In this document: one piece after another, positions 17,080-28,289 of the stretch
Numbering within the stretch: the first letter of the stretch is position 1
Layout of the letters: every line of letters begins with the position of its first letter
Assembly (NCBI GenBank): GCA_020348925.1
Contig: CP070758.1
Span: 2,906,406 to 2,970,405, forward strand
Origin: Gemmatimonadota bacterium
GTDB taxonomy: Bacteria; JBHIER01; G020348925
Direction: 5' to 3'
DNA: 64,000 bases
The notes under the pieces: generated by a model
The model's database searches: none
Seen by the model: only the letters and a program-made list of their open reading frames with translations
Told to the model about the DNA's origin: nothing
Made by a program: the position numbers and the translations under genes

Positions 17080-20000
17080 TTACTTTATCAGCATCATTTT
17101 CTTCATGTCCGTGAAATCGCCAGCCATTAATCTATAGAAATAGACAACGCTCGTCAAATCGGAACCATCCCACCTGATCCCGTGATATCCTGCATCCAAT
17201 TCCGAATCCACCAAAACCTCAACGATCTGACCCAGCACGTTGTACACTGTGAGGGTAACTTTGGAGGTTCTCGGCAGTCCGAATTGGATCTCAGTATCGG
17301 GGTTGAAAGGATTCGGATAGTTCTGGGATAAGGTGTATTCGGATGGAACGGAGAGCTCTTTGTGAACGAGAGACATGAAATGTGAGAAATCTTCTCTATG
17401 CAGATACTGTTTCAAGGACTCGCAGTAGCGAACCACATCGGCAGTCACTATCGGTCTGCACGAGGGGGAGCATTCGCCGATGCCGAGAATGACGTTCACG
17501 ATGGACAGGGCATCCAGGACGTTGACGCCCCCATCACCGTTGCAGTCGGCCCGTTCGAGAGGTCCCCCGGCCAGGATGGTGTTGCCCAGGATGTGGTTGA
17601 CGACGGCCAGGATATCCAGAACGTCGATCCCATCGTCGCAGTTGATGTCACCACGCTCCACGTCCTCCTGTCCCGGATTGTATACTTCGGGACAAATATC
17701 CTCCTGGCACGTGTTGGCCGGATAGCCGGGATCGCCGTGGCCGTCGCCGTCGGTGTCGGTGCAGAGATCGCAGGCATCACCGAGAGTGTCACCGTCGGCG
17801 TCGTCCTGGTCCGGATTATACTCGTCCAAACAATTATCGCAGGCATCACCCACACCGTCGGTATCGGAGTCAGCCTGTCCGGGATTGGCCTGATCCGGGC
17901 AGTTGTCGATGATGTCGGCAATACCGTCCCCATCCCGGTCACCGTATTCTGCCTCGGTGATCGTGAGAAATTGATTGACAGGCACATTGGTCAGAATATC
18001 AACCATGCCGCTGGGCCATTCGACCTTGATGGAGTCGATAACGGTGGCATCGGCGAGCCCGAAATGGGCGTTCAGACTGCTGCAGGCGTAACCCCCGGAT
18101 CGTGGATTTATTGTCCGGAGCTGCCACGTCGGTCTGGCCTTCATGTTGGCTTTGAGTCTGATTTTTGCCCCAATCGCCGAACGATTTGAGATGGTGCCGA
18201 CACACGCGATGTTGCTCCAGTTGTTGGCATTCCCGTTATTCCGGTACAATAGATTTGGTTGGTCGTTATACCAGTTGGTGAGGTACAGATCGAGGTCGCC
18301 GTCACGGTCGTAATCCGCTGCTCCGACGATGCCCGAGACGCCGGGATCATTCACGAACGTACTCTCAGTCGACCGGTAGAATTGGCCGTTTCCTCCATTC
18401 GTATAGAGGACGTCCGGATTGGATCCATTCGGATTGTCGTTGACCACATAGAGGTCGAGATCACCGTCATTATCGAAGTCACCCCAGCAGCTGCTTGTGG
18501 ACCAGCCTCCGTCGGTGACGACATCCTGTCCTGTAATTTTCAAGAAATCGTCGGCACTGCGATTCTCGTACAATGCATTGTCGAAGCCTTGATAGCTTGC
18601 AACGAAGAGATCCAGGTCACCATCGTTATCATAATCCCCCCAGCTGAAGTCCACCGCTCTCGATTCGGAGAGAAAATCGCCGTCAGTAATCCGCGTAAAT
18701 GTGTCGCCCTCATTACGGAAAAGAACATCACCCGCCTCGTACTTTATCACGAACAAATCCTGGTCGCCATCATTATCATAATCCGCCCAGCTGGCCCCGC
18801 TGGAGTGGACGGCATCGGTCACGATGACACCCTCGGTGATCTTGGTGAATTGGCCGTCACCGTGGCCGTGGTACAGCTGGTCATAACAGGGGCCTGAGGG
18901 TGGCATGGTGCCATGGTCAGCCACGAAAATATCAAGAGCGCCATCATTGTCGTAGTCGGCGCAGATCGAGAGGAAAGACGCACCACGGTCAGTAACTATG
19001 ATGTCGTCAGTACCTTTCGTAAAGCTTTCGTCCCCATTATTAAGATAAAAGAAGTTCTCGGTTATCATATGAATACCGTTTGTCACGTAGGCGTCGAGAT
19101 CACCGTCGTTGTCGTAATCGCCCCAGGAGCTGCCGTTGGAGCCGCCTTCGCTGACGATGGCGTCATCGGTGATCCGTGTGAACGATCCATCGCCGTTGTT
19201 TCGATACAGACGATTGAGCCCACCCTGCATGGGCACAAACAGATCTTGATAGGCATCATTGTTGTAGTCGATCCAGTTCAGGCCGGCCGCCGAACCGAGA
19301 TCGCTGACCGCGTCTCCTTCAAAAATGCGGGTGAACTGGTCGAAGGTGAATTTGGCCACAAAGCAATCGCTGGCACCGCCATTGTACGTGTCATCGTAAG
19401 CGCCTGAGGAGAGGGGAAAGTCCGCGGAGGAATTGGTATAACCGGCAACGTACACATCGCCGTTTTCGTCGATCGTCATCGAGCTGGCCCCTTCCTCTCC
19501 GGAACCGCCGAGGAAAGTGGAGTATACCAGGGCTGTGAGATCATCGTCGAGCTTCATGAGATAGGCCTCACTGGTACCCCCGTTGAAAGAGACATCATAT
19601 CCGTTGAGGGTCGTGGGAAAATCCGGGGAGGGTGTGGTCCCACAGCAGAGCAGATTTCCTCTGCCGTCGGCCTTCATGTCCCAGATATGTCCCAGACCGG
19701 CGTCGTTCGGCGTCGTGAAGGTGGAGGCCAAAAGTGCTGAGAGATCGCGGTCGAGCTTCGAGATGAAGTACTCGTCACCGCTGAATTCCTCGTCGAGAAC
19801 TCCGGGTGTTGTGGGAAAGTTGGTATCCCAGGTGTGGCCGCTGACGTAGACATTTGTGGCCTCATCCAGTGACAAGTGGAGGCACCCTTCATAATCGTCG
19901 GCCCCAAGAAACGTGGAAGCGAGCAGAGCCGTCAGATCGTTGTTCAACTTCGATACGAAGACATCCAGGTTCCATTGGCCGTATGAGTGGTCGCCGTTAA

Positions 20001-21507
20001 AACTCGGATCGTAGGCGGCGGCCGATACGGGGAAGTCGTGGGAGCCGCTGGAACCCGCAACGAAGATATTTCCGCCTTCATCGATGGTGATGCTGGGCCA
20101 CCATTCATGATACATGCCTCCCAGAAATGTGGATGCCAGCAGCGAGGCAAGATCCCTGTCGAGCTTCGACACAAAAAAGTCGTCGCTTCCTCCGTTGTAG
20201 CTCTCGTCGTAGGCCCCGGGGGTCGTCGGGAAGGAGTTATGATCTGTCGTGCCCGTCACGAAAATGTTATTATGATCGTCCAGAACTATTTTCACTCTGC
20301 CTTCGTAGCCGTTTCCTCCGAGATAGGTTGAAGAGAGCAGGGTCGTCAGGTCACCGCTGAGTTTCGACACACAGGCATCGCTCGAACCCGCCCTACTGCC
20401 GTCGTATGCGCCGGGAGTCGTCGGGTAATTGGGGGATTGCGTGATACCGGACACGTACACCTCTCCACCATCATCGACAGTAATGTCCCAGGATCGATCG
20501 AAACCGCTTCCGCCGATGATGGCACAGGCTGAGAGCGTCGTGAGATCTCCCTCAAGTTTCGACACGAAGATGTCATAATTGCCCCGAAAATCCGTCTCGT
20601 ACGCGCCCGGAGTCCTTGGGAAATCCTGTGAGGACGTCATGCCAGCGATATACACACTGCCATCAGGTCCCATATCCGTCCAGATCCACCAGAATTCATC
20701 ACCGCCCTCCGTACCATTTCCTCCGAGGAAGGTGGCGACCAGGAGCGGATCAATGATCAGCGGCATTTTTCGATCATATGGGCCGATTGAAAAGCCATAT
20801 TCGAATCCCTCGGTAACATAAGACACAGCGACGTACTCTTTCACTCCTTTCACTTTCTGGAAAGCTATCGGTGCGCTGAACGTGATGACGCCCAGTTCGG
20901 TATACACTTCGAGTTCTCCAGCATCATTCACCGAGAGAAAATCGGCTCCGCTGAACCGAAGTGAAATCTCCCCGGGATCGGCATCAGGGTCCACGACAAA
21001 AAGTTTCTCGATCGTATTGCCGTAGGCCTTGAGGGTCACACAGATGCCATCGTAGATCTCGCCGAGATCGATCCAGTCGAAGGTCCGAATATCACTCCAC
21101 CATTTTGAGACATCCGCCCCTTTGAAGCAGCTCATCTTCGTTTCGGTCATTCCCCCACCCGCAATGTCACACGCACCAACACCTACGAACTCCTCCAGCA
21201 ACGCAACTCCCACATATTCTTCTCCCCGGATAGGCTTCGGGAGCGTGTAGATGATCTCACCGCTTGAGGTGATATAGACTTGGCCGCCGAAGGTATGGGC
21301 CGAGTACCGCACCTGCTCTTCGTACTGTCCTTCATTGGCGATGAAAGGTATTCGGAGGCTTCCCACCTGCGATGTCAGTGTTGTTTTCTGGGTAGATTCC
21401 CCCTTCGTTTCGATGACGGATGTGCCCTTGTGACAACCTCTGACGTCTCCGAAGGAAGACGCGGTCATAAGAACGACGAGGGTCATGACAATAGAGAAAA
21501 GTCTCAT
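17080..21507 (-). CDS. Giant secreted protein: DUF7948-like, SBBP propeller, VCBS propeller, ASPIC/UnbV, TSP3, dockerin, sorting tail
   Basis: The largest gene of the window (1475 residues). Signal peptide, then a DUF7948-like domain (about 40-265, FIANEGQYEEQVRYSA). Seven SBBP repeats follow (TTPGAYD...VSKL, about 66 residues each). Next are seven VCBS repeats closing with LYRNNGDGSF-type motifs, an ASPIC/UnbV domain (SNRSAIGAKIRLKA to IKVEWPSG), TSP3 repeats (about 1186-1285), dockerin (about 1286-1343), the linker (SLKQYLHREDFSHFM) and the tail (about 1391-1475). It thus carries two predicted seven-bladed propellers and, alone in the array, has ASPIC in place of PKD and LamG. ATG 21507 is chosen over 21519 because GGAGG sits five bases before it. 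The tail lost a conserved Gly (TSVVYFYR against SSGVYFYR elsewhere). Confidence 0.87.
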   Translation of the reverse strand: MRLFSIVMTLVVLMTASSFGDVRGCHKGTSVIETKGESTQKTTLTSQVGSLRIPFIANEGQYEEQVRYSAHTFGGQVYITSSGEIIYTLPKPIRGEEYVGVALLEEFVGVGACDIAGGGMTETKMSCFKGADVSKWWSDIRTFDWIDLGEIYDGICVTLKAYGNTIEKLFVVDPDADPGEISLRFSGADFLSVNDAGELEVYTELGVITFSAPIAFQKVKGVKEYVAVSYVTEGFEYGFSIGPYDRKMPLIIDPLLVATFLGGNGTEGGDEFWWIWTDMGPDGSVYIAGMTSSQDFPRTPGAYETDFRGNYDIFVSKLEGDLTTLSACAIIGGSGFDRSWDITVDDGGEVYVSGITQSPNYPTTPGAYDGSRAGSSDACVSKLSGDLTTLLSSTYLGGNGYEGRVKIVLDDHNNIFVTGTTDHNSFPTTPGAYDESYNGGSDDFFVSKLDRDLASLLASTFLGGMYHEWWPSITIDEGGNIFVAGSSGSHDFPVSAAAYDPSFNGDHSYGQWNLDVFVSKLNNDLTALLASTFLGADDYEGCLHLSLDEATNVYVSGHTWDTNFPTTPGVLDEEFSGDEYFISKLDRDLSALLASTFTTPNDAGLGHIWDMKADGRGNLLCCGTTPSPDFPTTLNGYDVSFNGGTSEAYLMKLDDDLTALVYSTFLGGSGEEGASSMTIDENGDVYVAGYTNSSADFPLSSGAYDDTYNGGASDCFVAKFTFDQFTRIFEGDAVSDLGSAAGLNWIDYNNDAYQDLFVPMQGGLNRLYRNNGDGSFTRITDDAIVSEGGSNGSSWGDYDNDGDLDAYVTNGIHMITENFFYLNNGDESFTKGTDDIIVTDRGASFLSICADYDNDGALDIFVADHGTMPPSGPCYDQLYHGHGDGQFTKITEGVIVTDAVHSSGASWADYDNDGDQDLFVIKYEAGDVLFRNEGDTFTRITDGDFLSESRAVDFSWGDYDNDGDLDLFVASYQGFDNALYENRSADDFLKITGQDVVTDGGWSTSSCWGDFDNDGDLDLYVVNDNPNGSNPDVLYTNGGNGQFYRSTESTFVNDPGVSGIVGAADYDRDGDLDLYLTNWYNDQPNLLYRNNGNANNWSNIACVGTISNRSAIGAKIRLKANMKARPTWQLRTINPRSGGYACSSLNAHFGLADATVIDSIKVEWPSGMVDILTNVPVNQFLTITEAEYGDRDGDGIADIIDNCPDQANPGQADSDTDGVGDACDNCLDEYNPDQDDADGDTLGDACDLCTDTDGDGHGDPGYPANTCQEDICPEVYNPGQEDVERGDINCDDGIDVLDILAVVNHILGNTILAGGPLERADCNGDGGVNVLDALSIVNVILGIGECSPSCRPIVTADVVRYCESLKQYLHREDFSHFMSLVHKELSVPSEYTLSQNYPNPFNPDTEIQFGLPRTSKVTLTVYNVLGQIVEVLVDSELDAGYHGIRWDGSDLTSVVYFYRLMAGDFTDMKKMMLIK

Positions 21508-21761
21508 TACAACCTCCATTATGAGGGATTGACCGATTCCAATTGTTCATGTGCCTTATTCACGAGCTGTCATTCCGTCCGGAGCCTGTCCCGGGCTTGT
21601 GGCGGCATGCCGGAATCGCCTCAGGTGGCTCAACGTCCTCCAGGATTCCGGTGGTAAGCATGAACGAAAGGAGTTGGAAGTAGATAACTTTCATAAGTCA
21701 AAAAAACATTTTATATTATCTGATCAATTTTGTGAATACTCCAGGTTCAATGTGTCTCAAT

Positions 21762-24464
21762 TTATTTTATCAGCGTCATTTTTCTAATGTGTGTAAACTC
21801 TCCCGTCCTCAGTCTGTAGAAGTAGACGCCGCTGGTCATTGCGGAGCCGTCCCAGTGTATTGCATGGTGTCCCGCATCCAGCTCCGAATCGACCAGGACG
21901 TCCACAACTTCACCCAACAGATTATAGACCGCAAGCGTTACCCGGGAGCATTCGGTCAGGTCGAAGGTGATCTCCGTCTCAGGATTGAAAGGGTTGGGAT
22001 GGTTTTGAGAGAGAGAGGAGCCTGTCGGAGTGAGCATGGGCGATTTCACGAGGGTCATGAAACGAGTGAACTCTTCTTTGCGCAGATAGTGTTTCAAAGA
22101 CTGACAGTAGCGAACCACAGCAGGAGTTACGACCGGTTTGAAAGAGGGGGAACATTCGCCGATACCCAGGATGACGTTGACGATGGATAAGGCATCCAGC
22201 ACGTCGACGCCGCCGTCACCGTTGCAGTCGCTCCGGTTGAGAGGGCTCCCGGCCAGGAGGGTATTGCCCAAAATATGGTTGACGACGGCCAGAATGTCCA
22301 GGACATCGATCCCACCATCGCAGTTGATATCTCCGCTCCCCACCTCCTCCTGTTCCGGATTGTACACCTCAGGGCAAATATCCTCCTGGCACGTGTTGGC
22401 CGGATAACCGGGATCGCCGTAGCCGTCATCATCGGTGTCGGTGCAGGAATCACAGGCATCACCGATTCCGTCGCTGTCGGCATCTGATTGACCTGAATTC
22501 TGATCGGTCGGACAATTGTCGCAGCTATCACCGATACCGTCAGCGTCCCCATCCTCCTGGGCAGGATTATACACATCAGGACAGTTGTCATTAGCGTCGA
22601 GGATTCCATCCTCATCAGCGTCAACACTTACCGGATTGAGATGGAACCCTTGGATCCAAGAGACAGCAACCGCTGTTCCGTCGTTGCCATGTCCCGAATG
22701 GTCTGAGATGGTTGTGCCGTGACCTTCATTCATACGCCAGTAGCCGATGAGCCCAGGTTCGTCTCCGAGGAGATGAGAATTCACAGTGCGCGTAATCTCT
22801 TCCTCCGTTCGAGCGACATTCCACAAGCGTACTTCGTCAATACCTCCATCAAATGTGAGCCCACCACTGGCGTCATTGCCTATCACCAGATCGTTCGTGC
22901 TGTTGTCTGAAACGGATCCAGAGGGTAGCGGTGTTTGTGACAGAATCTGTGTGAGACCATCGATATAAATTGAAAGTTGACTGGCCGTGCCGTTGTAGGT
23001 TACAGCCACATGCTGCCACGTATCGAGGACAACGGAACCCTCGGATGTGGTTGCAAAACTGTTGGCGCCATTCTCGTGAGACAGTTGAAGAGCCAGACAG
23101 TGGCCGTTGAAGGCGGGATGGGAATCAATGAGAAAGAGGGCGAAGCGCTCCTTATCGACAATGGTTCCGAAACCGAGCGTGGTTATTTCTCCCCAGCCGG
23201 TGGGATTGATCCAAGCTTCGATGGTCAGGGCATCGGTTGGATTCAACGATGGAGAAGCCGGACATACCACCGAGCTGTGCTCCCCGTCAAACCGAAGGGC
23301 ACTCACACCATCGAAAACCCAAACATAATCGTCATACGATAACTGGCACGACGTGGTATCACTGAAGACTTCTAAAATGACCGTGTACAGTCCCGGTTCT
23401 TCGAATGTCCACGTTGGATTTCGTTCCTGAGAATCGGTGGTACCGTCGCTGTCGAAGTCCCAGGCCACAGAAGTCGCGGGCAGGGGTGTATTCGAGAAAT
23501 CGGTAGTGAAGCGGACGGTCAAGGGAGCGTGGCCTGTATTTTGATCCACACGCAGGGACGGTTCATATTTAAGCCTTTCGATGACGGCTGCGTCCATCCA
23601 GTAAATGTCGGCGTTCCTCGAAAAAAAGAAGCACTTCCCGTCGGGCGATACACTTGGGATGGCCTGCGACTCCGATGTATTTATCTCTTCACCCATGCCA
23701 ATGGCCTGGGTCCACGTCCCGTCACTTCTTTTGTAACTGACGAACAGATCCGATAAGTATTCTCCTCGTGGTTGGGCGTCAAAAATCAGGTAGCTTTCGT
23801 CGGGAGCGATATAGGGGTGGGCCGTGTTCGGTTGAAAATTTATCTCGTCTCCCAGTTGCATGGGTTCTTCATACCCGTCGTCTCCATATCGTGAACAATA
23901 GATGCCGTCCTCTCCGGTAAAATAGAAGGTGCCGTCGATGGTTACCGAGGGATACATAACGAAGCGTTCCACAAAAGGGGAGCCTAAGGGTTGTGGTTCT
24001 GACCAGCCGGTGTCCGTCTTCTCCAAATACCATTGATGCATATCGATGGCCGGGCCGTCCCCTTCAAAGGGTCTCATCGATCCGAAATAGAGCCTCCGTC
24101 CGTCGGGCGTGATATGCGGTTCAAAATCGAAATAACCACCTGAGAAGGAGGCTATCGCCGGTTCTGTCCACTCATCATCAACTTTTCTGGTGACGTATAT
24201 GGTGTTCGTGCCCGCTTGGGTCACCGGTCGCCTGGTGAAGTAGTATTCTCTGAAATCGGGGGAGAAAGTTCCCGCAAATTCTGCCTCGTCCGTCGATATC
24301 ATACCGGGGGCAAAAATTTCAGGACTCAAACCGGGTTCACCCTGCCCGATATAATCAACCGCAAGCCCGTTGATACGTTGATATCCGGCTGTGTTTTGAG
24401 CGTCAGAAGCCCCTGCCGTAATGATGAGGCTCATGATGATACCGACCAAACTCCAACGGACCAT
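21762..24464 (-). CDS. Secreted PD40-propeller / PKD / LamG / TSP3 / dockerin / sorting-tail protein
   Basis: The head (about 25-315) is a WD40-like PD40 propeller of the TolB/OmpA-associated kind: FSPDFREYYFTRR, ITPDGRRLYFGS, IAPDESYLIFDAQ and VSPDGKCFFFSRNADIYW are its repeats. Then PKD (about 315-400, TGHAPLTVRFTTDF), LamG (about 402-605), TSP3, dockerin (INCDGGIDVLDIL, SDCNGDGGVDVLDAL), linker (SLKHYLRKEEFTRFM) and a sorting tail (QNHPNPFNPETEITF). Start 24464 gives a clean signal peptide (MVRWSLVGII to ASDAQ) and has GAGGGGG upstream; the frame is open to 24515. The dockerin-to-tail part is nearly the same as that of the gene at 17080-21507, so the two are recent duplicates there while their heads are unrelated. 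Confidence 0.86.
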   Translation of the reverse strand: MVRWSLVGIIMSLIITAGASDAQNTAGYQRINGLAVDYIGQGEPGLSPEIFAPGMISTDEAEFAGTFSPDFREYYFTRRPVTQAGTNTIYVTRKVDDEWTEPAIASFSGGYFDFEPHITPDGRRLYFGSMRPFEGDGPAIDMHQWYLEKTDTGWSEPQPLGSPFVERFVMYPSVTIDGTFYFTGEDGIYCSRYGDDGYEEPMQLGDEINFQPNTAHPYIAPDESYLIFDAQPRGEYLSDLFVSYKRSDGTWTQAIGMGEEINTSESQAIPSVSPDGKCFFFSRNADIYWMDAAVIERLKYEPSLRVDQNTGHAPLTVRFTTDFSNTPLPATSVAWDFDSDGTTDSQERNPTWTFEEPGLYTVILEVFSDTTSCQLSYDDYVWVFDGVSALRFDGEHSSVVCPASPSLNPTDALTIEAWINPTGWGEITTLGFGTIVDKERFALFLIDSHPAFNGHCLALQLSHENGANSFATTSEGSVVLDTWQHVAVTYNGTASQLSIYIDGLTQILSQTPLPSGSVSDNSTNDLVIGNDASGGLTFDGGIDEVRLWNVARTEEEITRTVNSHLLGDEPGLIGYWRMNEGHGTTISDHSGHGNDGTAVAVSWIQGFHLNPVSVDADEDGILDANDNCPDVYNPAQEDGDADGIGDSCDNCPTDQNSGQSDADSDGIGDACDSCTDTDDDGYGDPGYPANTCQEDICPEVYNPEQEEVGSGDINCDGGIDVLDILAVVNHILGNTLLAGSPLNRSDCNGDGGVDVLDALSIVNVILGIGECSPSFKPVVTPAVVRYCQSLKHYLRKEEFTRFMTLVKSPMLTPTGSSLSQNHPNPFNPETEITFDLTECSRVTLAVYNLLGEVVDVLVDSELDAGHHAIHWDGSAMTSGVYFYRLRTGEFTHIRKMTLIK

Positions 24465-24540
24465 ACATACCCCCTCTGGTCGTGGGTCACTCCAATCCGC
24501 TTCCCTTGCGGACATTCAATGTTTGGGTCTGTTTCGTGTT

Positions 24541-27500
24541 CTATTTTGCCAGAAGCATCTTCTTTGAGGCAGTGAAGTCCCCGGCCTTGATCCGGTAAAA
24601 GTAGACACCTGAGCTCACCGTCTTGCCGTATTCATCCGTTCCATCCCAGCGTATGGAGTGATATCCGGGTGCCCATTCACCTTCAATCAGCCCTTTCACA
24701 CGCTCGCCTGTTATGTTGAAGATGGTCAGGGAGACGTGCGAAGAGATCGGTATCGCAAACTGAATGGTTGTCTCCGGGTTGAAGGGGTTGGGATAGTTCT
24801 GGGCCAGGCTGTACCGTGTCGGTGGAGCTGACTCCGCTTTGACGAGGGCCATGAACCGGTTAAAATCACCGGGAGAGAGATACGGTTTGAGAGACCGGCA
24901 GAACTGCATCACTTCAGGCGTGATCGCAGTCGTGGAAAGGGCAGCGGCACAATTTCCGATACCCAGGATAGCGTTCACGATCCCTAACGCGTCGAGGATG
25001 TCGACACTGCCGTCATCGTTACAGTCGGCCCTCTCGAGAGGACTTCCCGCCAATAGCGTTGTGCCTAAGATGTGATTGACGACGGCCAAGACATCAAGGA
25101 CGTCGATGTCTCCCTGGCAGTCGATATTGCCTCGTTGGACATCGGCCTGATCGGGATTGGAGAGAGCAGGACAGTTGTCCTCCTGACAGGTATTGACCGC
25201 GTACCCGGGGTCGCCGTAGCCGTCACCGTCGGTGTCGGTGCAGGAGTCGCAGACATCGCCTGAACCGTCACCGTCATCGTCGATCTGATCCGGATTTGGC
25301 TCGTGGGGGCAGTTGTCGCAGGCATCGCCGATACCGTCCGTGTCCGTATCGTCCTGCAATGGGTTGGCATCGTAAGGACAGTTGTCCTCAACATCAAGGA
25401 TTCCATCCTCGTCGGTATCAGTGGTGAGTGGACTCAGACGAATGCCCTCCCGCCATAAGACGTCCCCTAAACTCCCATGATGTTCATGCGGAGATTTGTC
25501 GTGAATTGTCTGACCGACCCCTTCATTCATTTGCCAATAGCCCACCAGACCCACCTCGGTGCCGCTCAGACAGACATTCATATTCCCCCGGATCTCCTCT
25601 GCGGAGCGAGCGCGATTCCAGATGCGAACCTCATCGATGAGTCCGACATATGTCCAGCCGTGGTCCGGAGAGCTTCCTATGACGACATCATCATCGCCGT
25701 TCTCTCTGATGCCGCCCGAGGGGTGCGTCGTGTGGGATACGGTCTGTTCGACACCGTTGATGTACATCCGAACAGTGCCCTGACCATCGTACGTCGCGGC
25801 GATATACTGCCACGCGTTCAGAACAATGGATTGCTCCGGCGTATGGGAATAGCTGACAGGCCCCTCGGCATGGACCATTTGAAGGGTGAGACAGTGCCGG
25901 TTGAAGGACAGGTATGAGTTCACGAGGTAGAGTGAGACGTTCATCTTATCGACGACCCGTCCGAGTCCGAAGGTTTCGAAAACTCCCCAGTCGTGCGGGT
26001 TGATCCAGGCCTCGATCGTGAAGGCAGCGGTGAGCTCCAGGTCCGGAGCAGCTGCACACGTGACAAAGCTATTCGGGTTGTTGAAAAGCAGTGCACTTTC
26101 ACCATCGAAGACATGAACGTACTCCTCGGATACGAGCGTCAGGGTATGATTCGTGTTGGATACATCCAATTGCACGGTATACACTCCGGGTTCCTCGTAG
26201 GTCCAAGACGGATTGTGTGCCTCAGAATCGAATGTTCCGTCAGTCTCAAAATCCCATTGCCAGGAGACGACATTTCCCAGTGTTCGATCCGTAAAATGCA
26301 CCTCCAAGGGGGCGTGGCCGGTACGCGGCTCGGCGTCGAACTGGGGAAACAGCCCGGATATCTTAAACAGCCAGACATCGAAGTGACCCGCTCCGTAAGA
26401 ATCTGTATACCCGGCAACGACGTAGTCCCCGGCCGGTGTGACACACAATGCGTTGCCCCAATCGGTGCCAGTGCCGCCGACATGTCTTGTCCACAGAACG
26501 GCCCCGTCGGGGTCCGTCTTCAGGACAACCACGTCGTTTTTGCCGGTTTCCACATATTTCGTAATACCACAGAGTATGTAACCGCCGTCATCTGTCTGAC
26601 ATATTGCGTTGCCAAAATCAAAGAACGTCTCTCCCAGATAGTGTTCCCACAGATGGTTTCCATCCGAATCGGTTTTTATCATGTACATGTCCATGGGCCA
26701 GTTGACGCTGCCGTCACCGATCAAAATATATCCGCCGTCAGCGGTTGGGCAGACGTCGTTCCCCCAATCGAACGAGAAGAAATATTCACCGTTGTAATTT
26801 CGGGACCAGCTGACATGTCCGTCGAGATCGGTCTTGATCAGGTAAAAATCGCGATTCGAGGCGATGAGATCTTCAGAACCGGCGGAGCCGAAAAAGAGCA
26901 ATCCACCGTCCGGTGTCGTGCACACCGATCGACATGTTTCCGAGCGGTCGCCACCGAAGGTTTTCGTCCAGACCGTGTCGCCGTCGGAGTCTGTTTTTAT
27001 GAAATAAAAATCGTCCTCACCGGCTCCGAAGGATTCGGTATAGCCCCCGACGATGAAATGACCGTCATCCGTTTCGACGACCGATCTTCCGACATCCGCA
27101 CCGGGACCGCCGAGTGTTCAGGTCCAGGAGACGTCTCCGTTTGCATCGGTCTTGACGAGATAGACGTCCTTTGATCCCGCCCCGAAGGAGGTCGTATATC
27201 CGGTCGCAATGTACCCGCCGTCGCTGGTTTGGCAGGCCGAGTACCCGTACTCCCAGCCCTCACCGCCGTACGTCTGTGACCATTCTTCATGTCCCTCCGC
27301 ATCGGTCTTTATGACATACATATCGGCGTGGCCCGCTCCGTAGGAGAACGTATATCCGCACAGAACAAAGCCTCCATCGTCCGTTCCATTTACAGACATG
27401 CCTCCTTCCGAAGAGATGCCGCCAAAAGTTCTGGCCCATACGACCTCATCCTCCTGTTGTGAGCCGGATGCGCGAATGGGACCAAGGGCCGTTTTTTTCT

Positions 27501-28155
27501 TGCCCTGCCTGTGAGCCCGCAGATGTTGCGTGTTTTCCAGAGCAGTGGCGACGGCCTCGATGTTTTGGACATGGTAATGGAGATCCCTGACGCTTGTGAC
27601 GATGTTTCCATCAATCACAGGAGCATGATCCTGGCCCACGTATACGGCGCCGGCGGCTTCATATTCATTTAGATACATATCCCTGTCTCCCCGCCTGCCT
27701 GTGATTGTGACGCCTTCGAGTCGGTTTGCAGCGGCCAATATGCGGGGACCTGCGCATACGGTATAGACGACCAGACCGGAATCAACGGCAGTTGCAACAA
27801 GGTTGAGTGCCTGGGAGTCGTTTATGATATCATCGTACACATTGGCTCCCAGATCGCGCCAGCTTGAGGGCATGATGGCCAGAACGTCGTACTGGGTGAT
27901 GTCTGTGATATCGGAAACCAAAACATCGACCGTCATGGGCAGAGCGGGAAAACTTGCACAGGGCTGGATTGTTTGTGTGATCCCGGCATAGGTGACATGC
28001 CACCCGTGATGCTCGAGGTTATCGTTGTTCAGGAACGTATTTCCGCCGTACCGGTCGGACATCAGTGCCAAAACGTTGATGTCTTGGGCGAATATCCCGG
28101 TCGTAAAACTTAGTGCGAAAACAGCACAGACGAGAGCGGCTATTGTTGTTTTCAT
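24541..28155 (-). pseudogene. Interrupted DJ-1/PfpI-like plus seven-repeat propeller / PKD / LamG / TSP3 / dockerin / sorting-tail gene
   Basis: The frame starting at ATG 28155 (SD AAGGAGGG) stops at TGA 27120-27118, but the same frame continues without another stop to 24541. The N-part is a signal peptide and a DJ-1/PfpI-type domain (about 25-205) with the nucleophile-elbow VYTVCAGPR (Cys134) and VIDGNIVTS. Repeats of about 52 residues follow (DDGGFVLCGYTFSYGAG...YVIKTDAEGHEEW). Two lie before the stop, and reading through adds five, exactly seven. The stop replaces the residue between WT and TLGG, where a sister repeat has WTRH, so CGA to TGA is the likely change. PKD, LamG, TSP3, dockerin, linker and tail are intact behind it. 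Nonsense mutation, assembly error or readthrough remain open. No ribosome site supports separate translation of the 3' part. Confidence 0.85.
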
Positions 28156-28289
28156 CGGAATCCCTCCTTCGACCCTAAAGGAATCACGTCTGGGGGCACA
28201 TATCTTTTTTCGAGAAAGTGCTTCAATGATATTCTTCCGGTCTTCGGATCAAGATCGCATGAACAACAGCGGAGCATTCAAACGCGAGC

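Noticed and set aside
25993-27174. Long plus-strand ORF of 393 codons, and similar ones at 12293, 15776, 17398, 18259, 22977 and 32602
   Set aside because: They lie antisense to the array genes. Their composition follows the codon pattern of the repeat-rich opposite strand, and none has a ribosome site, signal or known domain.
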